A stretch of DNA of 64,000 nt from Cricetomys ansorgei (Eukaryota > Chordata > Mammalia > Rodentia > Nesomyidae): contig JAMJFZ010000320.1 of NCBI GenBank assembly GCA_026225945.1, forward strand, positions 15,666,001 through 15,730,000. Direction: 5' to 3'. The translations under genes were made by a program, and so were the position numbers. Positions 57,330-64,000 of the stretch are shown here, one piece after another (the first letter of the stretch is position 1; the number at the start of each line of letters is the position of its first letter). Below the pieces are notes generated by a model. It made no database searches and had not been told where the DNA came from. It saw only the letters and a list, made by a program, of their open reading frames with translations.

Positions 57330-58020
57330 CCTCAAGATCCTTCTAATAAAATCCAAGTTCTTTAACCCAGCGTATGAGACCTTCCTTCACCTGCCCCATT
57401 GACCATGTCCCCTCATTATCCCCCACCCCTGCTATGCCACGTGCTCATCTACACTTACCTTCAGGCCAGGAACTCCTTGTACTCTTTGCCAACCTGTTAA
57501 TTCAGGCAGTCTCCTCTGCTAGTGTCTGCTAAGCTTCGGGTTTGAATGAGTACTCTCTTCCTCATGAAGCTTTCCCCCCAGCCTTGTATGTTTGAGTGAG
57601 ATGCTATTCATGTGTCTCCATGAAATCCTATATGTCGTCTATGCTTTATTAGATTCTATTTCATTTACTTCTCAAGACATCAGATTCACATTCCCAAGTC
57701 CTCAAGCCCTCCTGGACCAAAACTACTCATCCATATTGCCATTTGCCATGCCATTTGATGACACATTCGACTGGATAGACTACAACACTATAGTCCCCTA
57801 CCCTACTGATGTCAGGCTTGCTATGGAGCTTGCTTTGGCAATGTTGATGTGTGGCTGAATGAATGAACACAAGCCACTGACACGTCTGCCCTCCTAGCTT
57901 GCATGTAAATCCCTTAGAGCCAAGAATGGCATCCGGTTTTTCCCAACAGCACCTAGGTATCTCACTTCCCACATTGGGCTCTTGGTAGGTTTTCAACAAA
58001 TATTTGTTGAAATTAGAGAA
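57330..58020 (+). repeat. L2 LINE 3' end
   Basis: TAAAATCCAAGTTCTTTAAC at the left and GGTTTTCAACAAATATTTGT at the right are L2 3' landmarks. The middle is diverged. Confidence 0.55.
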
Positions 58021-58880
58021 ATTGAATTTTGTGGGCTGGCTTGGGAATCCATCCTCAATTTGTGACATTGTTTTTATGGGGAATGCACCCTGTGAGCCAA
58101 ATAAACTTGCAAATGAACTTCTGGAACCTCGTCGGCTCTTTGGTTCAGGATTGCCAGTTTTGTGGAAATTCATAACTGAACACATGTGCTGTGCTTTGCA
58201 ATATGGGAGACACTGAGAAACTGCTTCCAACCCTAAGACATCCAGCCTGCAAAGAAACCTAAAAAATTAGCTTTCCACCCACACACACAAATGCAGCACA
58301 GGTTGAATTTGAGATTCACACAATAAAATACGAGACTTGCTAGATCTCATTGTTTACTTAAATTTTTTTATCTGCTTATACTAGGCGCCTATTCTTAACA
58401 CCAAATCGAGATAGTTTTCTTGGCCCCTCCCTGCCCAAACCCACTTTCTAGACACATAGACAAGAAAGTTTAACCTTCTCAACAACAGAGAAGAAATTAT
58501 TTTTCTAAATAAATCTGTGACATTTAAAATAAACACAGTGGGGTGCTCCACCATCATACAAAAACAGCCCCTTTAGAATCCCTAATTTTGAATGGTACAG
58601 AGAGTTTAACATGAGTCACAGATCTGAGGCTTAGTTTCATTTTATCTCAGGCCGGAACCAAGCCAGCTGGGAACCAAGCGAGGTGGCATGGCTATGGGGG
58701 CCATCAACCCGCGACCCCACAATGTTTGCTAATACATAAAGCCACTGGTATTGCCTGCCCACCATTAAAAATTACCTCACTCAGTTAAGATGTTTTTAGA
58801 ACACACAGCATAAAGGGAGAGATAGAGGATTAAAGTTACAGTGGTAGGCCATGAGGAAGATAAGACAGTACTATCATAGA

Positions 58881-58881
58881 A

Positions 58882-58913
<32 letters not shown>

Positions 58914-58920
58914 TGTGTGT

Positions 58921-58954
<34 letters not shown>

Positions 58955-58963
58955 TAGATAGAT
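58881..58963 (+). repeat. (GT)n(GA)n(GAGACA)n microsatellite
   Basis: A GT tract at 58881-58919 followed by GAGAGA and GACAGA units. It has the same design as 32986-33203. Confidence 0.9.
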
Positions 58964-59034
58964 ACTGGGTGGTCAGGTGGAGATAGATATATGTTCTAGG
59001 ACCAGATGGAAAAGAAAGAGCTAAGCTAATAGTA

Positions 59035-59300
59035 AAATGAAGAAACCATAAATTCAGGTAAAGGCCCCAGGCAGGAACACTATTGAAATATTCTTGAATC
59101 AGGAAGGCAAATCAACCAGTGAGCCAAGGTGACCAAAGAGAGAGAGAGAGGTATGTGAGAGGTTAGAGCCTCAGAGCCTCAGACCATGAAACACCTTGTC
59201 TTCAGTGGGGGGATCAGTCTGAGCTTGAGGAAGGAGAGCCACTGGAGGCAGTTAATCTGTGGGGACACCAACTGGTGGAGATTTTAAAAGGATCTTTTCC
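59035..59300 (+). repeat. Old mammalian interspersed repeat, family not named
   Basis: AGGCAGGAACACTATTGAAA, AACACCTTGTCTTCAGTGGG and GGAGATTTTAAAAGGATCTT recall the same widespread repeat as 32440-32960. A related copy lies at 60270-60410. Confidence 0.45.
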
Positions 59301-60269
59301 TATTGGAAAGTTCTCAGCAAGGATGAAGGAACCAGAGAAGCATCCGGAGAAACCGGAAAGAGACCTTACAGCCTATAGCCGGCTATTACGAATGGCCTCG
59401 GGTCCTCACCTAATTCTCCAGCAGCCCCTCTCACATGGTTTACTGTTTTCCCCTGGGGACACAGCTTTCCCATCTCTCTCTAAAGGGATGGCTGCTTCCT
59501 TTCACTCACCATAGGTGGCCCGTGTGGGCCTGACTGCCTCTTCTGCGTGAGTCTCCCCTTTCTGACCACCTCCCAGAGTTGAGGCTCAAGTTATCAACAG
59601 ATACCATCCTTGTCTCTTCCTTACACGACCACCCACAGGGTCCACCCTCACCCGCCTTACTACTTGCCTTTATTTCTTGAATATATCATCCCTCGCTCTT
59701 CAACGTTGGGCCCTTTCTTATCCTTGATGGCTGAGACTGACACACAGATGGGGCTACTGCAGCTAATATTCTGGTGACCACCGTGACCACCATAGGTCCT
59801 AACTGTTCTTTGCTCGGTAATCTTGCTCTCCATCCCCATATCCGTGACGCAGCAATCCTGCCCACGTGATCGTGTCCGGTCACTGCACGCCTTGACCGTC
59901 TCAACTTTGAGCGTGGGCCTCTCGTATCCCTTAGCCACAGCGTGTCCCCTACTTCCCCCCTTCTCACATAGGAGTCCTCGTTATACACACCAACGTCGAC
60001 AGTGGCGGCAGGAGCAGTCATCCTATCAGCCCTGCCCTTCGTGGACTTGTACCCAAATTCTGGCTAAACTGAACTATACGCTACCCTATAATGATAGCCC
60101 TGGAGCTAGAGCACACTTGAGCAAAGCAAAATCATGTTTTCTCTCTCAAAGGCAGTATCATCAGCCTCAGGTAGGCTCCGATACTGCCAGACACCCATCC
60201 TCTTATTTTCTTTCTCTGTTCTTTGCCTGAGCTCCAGTGTACTCTCGTCCTCATGAAGGAGGAGAATAA

Positions 60270-60410
60270 AGCAGCCATAAATTCACATAAAGACCCTGGG
60301 CAGGAACACTACTGGGATGTTCTTGAATCAGAAAGACAATCAGTGAGGTCAAGGTGACCAAGGAGAGAGAAGCATGAGAGATTTCAGAGCCACAGGTCAG
60401 CAGGGCTACC
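60270..60410 (+). repeat. Second copy of the 59035 repeat
   Basis: GGGCAGGAACACTACTGGGA then TGTTCTTGAATCAGAAAGAC and TCAAGGTGACCAAGGAGAGA matches 59065-59150 at roughly 80 percent by eye. Confidence 0.5.
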
Positions 60411-60689
60411 CCCAGGGCTCCCACTCCCCAGGCTAACCCCGACACCTTATCCTTACTGGTCTAAGATCACAGAGGATGCTCAGAACAATCAGAACAGACC
60501 CTGAGCATGCTTCTACCCCTACCAGCACTGGGGTCCAGACCCTGCAGCTTCTCCCTCCCATCCTGGTCTCAGGCTACCCTCCCCCACGGATGTATTAGGT
60601 CATATTTTCTGTCATCTGCTGAAAAGAATGGACCACAACTCTTTCTCTCCTAGTCTTTTGGAATTTCCCCAACAACGTAGAAAAGAATT

Positions 60690-60714
60690 GGTGTGGGTGT
60701 GTGTGTGTGTGTGC
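60690..60714 (+). repeat. (GT)n microsatellite
   Basis: GGTGTGGGTGTGTGTGTGTG, short. Confidence 0.85.
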
Positions 60715-61781
60715 CACAGTCACCAGCCACCATGTGCTAAGTGCAAAGGATCAGTTCTCCATTTGACCTCCTTGGCAGGAGCTGGCACAGCACCCTGCTC
60801 TCTCCGCCTTTTCCTTGCCTGGCAACACACTCTTCCCTTAAGTGCTTTCTCTCCCCTTTCTGATCCTCCCCTTGTTTTTTTTCCCCTTTCTTTTCTCTCT
60901 TTCTCCCTGACCCTAAACATGGCAGCACTTCAGTGCTCCAGTACTTTAGTGCTCAGCTCTTAAGCATCTCTTCTCAATCAGCAGCACCCCCTCCCTGCTC
61001 TGATCCTAAGGCTTCTGTGAGTACCATCAAAATGCAAGCAACTCCAAAACTCGGTTATCAGCGCTGGGTGTCTTTCGTCCACTGCTGACCCAACCTTGAG
61101 CAAGTAGTCGCCACTTACATGCAGCTATGTAGTCACTGTGACCACCACCCACGGATAAACTCCTGACCAGAGCTCCTCAAAGACACACGGAAGCTGCATG
61201 AACGGAACGGATCTGAAAGACCACGGCCACCATGCGATACTGCTCTGATCGGTTAATTTCTTAAAGTCTACTCTTGGGCATGTAACAAGGAGAAAAGGCT
61301 CCCACCCGATCACAATTATTCATGAGAATTTTCTTGGCCCTGCTTCTTTTGTCTGCCAGGGACTCTGAGGGAAAGAGCCCTGTAAGGAGGCGGCAGAGAG
61401 GAGGGCAGTCACTCATCTTGCAGCTCCAATTGTGACTTCCTCCACGAACTCTTAATTCATTCCATCTCCATATTTTTAGTTTGTTTCCCGAGCCTCTCCC
61501 TTACATCATAATCACCCCTCTCCATTCATGCCTCCTGCTCCCCTCCCCATTAGCTCTCTAATTCACTTCTCTACCACCCTTTCTCCCCCAACTTCCTCTT
61601 CACTCTGCCCCCAGCCTCTCCCTACCTGCTCTACTGTTTCTTATCTGTTTTCACCTTTAAAAACTGAAAGCACCAATCTGACAGCCAGTGTTATGTGGCT
61701 TGTTTCCCACCCCCCATTCCTGCCTGAGCTGCAATGAAGGCTCTTTCCTCCTTGCTTCTATAGCAAGAGCTGGAGTACTGG

Positions 61782-61795
61782 GTTACCATGGCAAC
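61782..61795. promoter_or_regulatory. Perfect RFX X-box palindrome
   Basis: GTTACCATGGCAAC is a full match to the symmetric RFX dimer site GTTNCCATGGNAAC. It lies in the large intron about 620 bases from exon 62415-62515, in a stretch free of recognised repeats. RFX proteins act in ciliary, neuronal and immune gene control. Whether it regulates Plxnc1 is inference. Confidence 0.55.
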
Positions 61796-62414
61796 AGCGA
61801 ATCCAACCAGGCTGGTCCCAGCGACGCTAAGAACTGCCATGGAGAGGAAGCCGCTACAAGTCGCCCCTGAGCCTAGATGGGTCGCATACATCGTAATTCA
61901 AGACCAGGCTGGGCAGATTCTGCCCGGAAACTTAGATTGTACATCAGGCCCGTGGTTATATGGCGTGCAAGGAGACAATTCCATCAATAATAAGGCTTCC
62001 ACAGAGCGAACAGAACACACGGCATGATGAGGATTCATTTGAAAATGTTCAAACACCCCTATGCTTTTATCTTCTCCAAGGGAGAACCTTTTGGCTCTCT
62101 CTGAAGTCTTGGTGGACTTGGTAGAAAGAAAAAAGCAATCCGCCTGCACTGGCCTCTCTCTTCTCATGTCACATTACTGCACCCTTCTGCCCCCAGCCCG
62201 TGTGGCCTTGCGTGGCCTAGGTCAAATGACGGACGGTCCTGACACGGCAAGAGCCCATCTTTCGGAATGAAATACAGTTGCACGTATCTCAGCCCTGAAG
62301 AGCTCTGCTCCTCCCGACAACATGGGGATGGATCATTAAAGTAGGGCAACAAGTGTTCAGCCCCATGACACTTTCTGGAAAACACGAGCTGGTGAGAAAG
62401 AATTCAGGAAATAC

Positions 62415-62515
62415 CTTTGTAGCGGGAGGCACCAGCCGCAGTGGGGGTCTGCCGCCGTTAAGCACTCTGAGCAGGATTTACGTTTACTGCAGTTTGCAAC
62501 ACGAATTCTCCTCAC
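62415..62515 (-). CDS. Plxnc1: Plxnc1 exon: end of sema domain and start of PSI 1
   Basis: This is the most upstream exon of the gene inside the window. It is 101 bases and opens in phase 0, after an AG at 62516-62517. It reads VRRIRVANC and continues through a PSI signature, C-x5-C-x2-C-x8-CGWC (CSKRKSCSEC, then DPHCGWC). It ends with two bases of a codon before GTATTT (donor at 62413-62414). The last beta strand of the sema propeller and the first half of the PSI knot are therefore encoded here. In plexins the PSI domain is a short cysteine-knot stalk that positions the ligand-binding propeller. The residues match my recollection of human PLXNC1 closely. The preceding exon was not found between 62516 and 64000 and should lie beyond the window. 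Confidence 0.95.
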
Positions 62516-62694
62516 CTAGAAATAAAGAGGACATCAGCTCAGATGGATCACGAGCAACGCTGGGGGCGGGGTCATCTACAACACCTTATCCGATGAAGTG
62601 TGAACCCCAGATGTCTTCACCGTGGCATCCACAGGCAGGTCTCACATTCTAGGATACGATGCAGTGTGTAAGAAGCATCTGGGGGCGCTTTTGT

Positions 62695-63043
62695 AAGTCC
62701 AGAGGGTCAGCCCTACCCACTCCAGTGGCTCCTGAACCCACAAATTTAACCAAGGGCAGACTGAAAACATTTGGAGAAAAAAAAACATTGTGTCTTTACT
62801 TGTGTAGTGCATTTCCATTCTCTCATTCCCTAAACAGTACAGAAGAACGATTTATATAGTATTAAATTATATCGTAGGCAGGCATTCTATCAGACATTAT
62901 AACTAATCTAAACGTTATTTAATGTATATGGGAGGATATGTACAGGTTATACGAAAATTTTTGGGAAATCTAAGCAGCCACAGCTCTTGGATTCCTGAGG
63001 GCTTTGTTGGAACCAATCCCCAGAAGGTACCAAGAGACAATTG
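62695..63043 (-). mobile_element. Tigger-like (pogo/TcMar) nonautonomous transposon
   Basis: GAGGGTCAGCCCTACCCACT and CACAAATTTAACCAAGGGCA at the left, and TTGGAACCAATCCCCAGAAG then GTACCAAGAGACAATTGTA at the right, are the ends of a widespread mammalian Tigger-derived MITE in reverse. TA dinucleotides flank it. There is no transposase frame. Confidence 0.75.
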
Positions 63044-63379
63044 TATTCCCAGACTCCTCTGTGGCTGAGACTCCTGCCAAGTCTGGGGGTGGGGTCTTGG
63101 AGTCTGTATTAGTAAGAGCATTCTCAGGTGAGTCCCACCACAGTCCAGTTTCTGATCTGTGAATAATTATCTCTATAGGGATCACAGAGCCAGGTCACCT
63201 GGCTTTCCTACAGGGACAGTCAGCAGAGTCAGTGACACTACAGAAATGAGTATCTGGGAACAGTTCTGCCCCAGAACAATCAGCATGAGGTTGACAAGGG
63301 ATGCAGAAATGGAGTGGTATTATGGTACCTCCATCCACCCATTCCATTGGTGTTACAAATAACAGAAACAAAGGGACAG

Positions 63380-63460
63380 GGCTGAGAGTGTAGTCTCGTA
63401 GTCAAGCACCTGCCTAGCATGCTCAAGGTGCTGGGTTTGATTCCCACCACTGCAAAAATA
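63380..63460 (+). repeat. ID-like SINE
   Basis: GGGCTGAGAGTGTAGTCTCG, CACCTGCCTAGCATGCTCAA and GGGTTTGATTCCCACCACTG match the ID head with A and B boxes, followed by an A-rich tail. Confidence 0.85.
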
Positions 63461-63869
63461 GAGAGGGGGATTAAAATCATTCCCTGCCCCTGGAGTGTCT
63501 TTCCCATTCGTCAGTCAATGGTGCTGGGCCGATTCGGGCATGGAACGGAGGCAGCGGCAAGCACGGAGTGCCCAAGTGTTGCCTGGCACATTTTCTGAAG
63601 GCAAAACCGCACAGTGGGTAGTCAGAAAGCTTCTGGAACTCATTATCCTGGGAAACGGTACATGCTGGGGCTGGGACATTTAAGTAGAGAGACGGAGAGT
63701 TCTAGAAGGAGTTTGTGGGGAAAGCAGGGTACACCCTGAGGGGGCTCTCCTGTTCTAGGTTGACTTCAGGCAGGATCACTACACCGCTCTCATTTTACAG
63801 TCCTGCACTGCTGACAGACGAGCTGGCAGACCACAGGCCTGAGCCAGAATTAGCCAGAATGTAGATATT

Positions 63870-63995
63870 TATTTCCTTGTAGCTCACAAAAGATCTTTTT
63901 AATTCTGAGAGATTTTAAGTGCCACATAATCTCTCTAACCTTGTTTCTTCCTCTGCAAACATGGCACCAGTACAACCAACTTTTACGGGGCTATT
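63870..63995 (-). repeat. MIR SINE fragment
   Basis: ATAATCTCTCTAACCTTGTT then TCTTCCTCTGCAAACATGGC follows the reverse complement of MIR (taacctctctgagcctcagtttcctcatctgtaaaatgg). Confidence 0.55.
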
Positions 63996-64000
63996 GCCAA

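Larger units (their letters stand above)
41135..62414 (-). other. Plxnc1 intron, 21,280 bases
   Basis: The largest intron here. From low to high coordinates it holds CA/GT tracts (41516-41715), a B1-like piece (44310-44370), a B2 (45159-45347), a URR1-like hAT element (45634-45865), an ORR1-like LTR (46550-46840), a B2 (47034-47270), an unclassified repeat (47745-48290), poly-A tracts (48429-48477), MIRs, LTRs (51604-51940, 54085-54440, 54765-55150), L2 pieces (56180-58020) and GT/GA repeats (58881-58963). 41720-44300 and 60720-62410 show no recognisable element apart from the X-box at 61782. No exon of the sema domain was seen in it. Confidence 0.75.
62516..64000 (-). other. Plxnc1 intron, partial (upstream of PSI 1 exon)
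   Basis: Contains a Tigger-like transposon (62695-63043), an ID SINE (63380-63460) and a MIR piece (63870-63995). The preceding sema exon was searched for and not seen. Confidence 0.8.

Noticed and set aside
57727..58230. 167-codon minus-strand open frame as a possible processed pseudogene
   Set aside because: It overlaps the L2-like tail in reverse and shows no recognisable protein motif or A-tail.
59035..60410. Local duplication bracketing 1.1 kb
   Set aside because: The two similar stretches look like two copies of one dispersed old mammalian repeat, since related text also occurs near 32440-32960. A segmental event is not needed.
62516..64000. Preceding sema-domain exon
   Set aside because: Searched on the minus strand for the conserved sema blade residues before VRRIRV. 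Only a Tigger-like element, an ID and MIR sequence were seen.

Overview
The window is mammalian nuclear DNA from a mouse-like (muroid) rodent. It carries copies of the rodent SINEs B1, B2/B3 and ID, ORR1-like MaLR LTRs and a URR1-like hAT element. These sit among older mammalian repeats (MIR, L2, MLT1, MER5, Tigger-like, L1M). There are no bacterial-style genes or operons. The species is not identified. The few B1 copies and the diverged ID copies suggest a lineage outside Mus and Rattus, but that is an inference.

One gene spans the whole window on the minus strand: plexin-C1 (Plxnc1), the semaphorin-7A receptor also called VESPR or CD232. I place twelve internal coding exons, in transcript order 62415-62515, 41020-41134, 29984-30128, 26063-26150, 24037-24139, 23852-23947, 13003-13142, 10313-10492, 7845-7932, 3955-4158, 3662-3850 and 1619-1721. 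All have AG/GT junctions, the phases agree across every junction, and together they give 1552 coding bases with no stop codon. They encode the end of the sema domain, two PSI cysteine modules, a linker, several IPT/TIG domains and the first part of the transmembrane helix. The first exons (signal peptide, most of the sema domain) lie beyond 64000. The cytoplasmic GAP exons lie below position 1. No promoter, start codon, stop codon or polyadenylation site of the gene is in the window.

Layout: 1-13142 holds the IPT and transmembrane exons with modest introns and few repeats. 13143-23851 is a 10.7-kb intron with B4, B1, B2 and L1M copies. 23852-30128 is an exon cluster (PSI2, linker, IPT1) that includes an 89-base intron. 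30129-41019 is a repeat-rich intron with L1, ORR1-like, B1, B2 and microsatellite DNA and the oddest structure seen: a 1.1-kb, 19-base-period minisatellite plus an L1-like tail, bracketed by direct repeats of about 130 bases. 41135-62414 is a 21-kb intron with LTRs, L2 and MIR, and a perfect RFX X-box at 61782. 62415-62515 is the first PSI exon.

No second gene, RNA gene or previously undescribed system could be supported. The most unusual signals are the minisatellite block, an AT-rich palindrome at 28370-28437, two intronic RFX-type motifs and several unique stretches that may be conserved regulatory elements.
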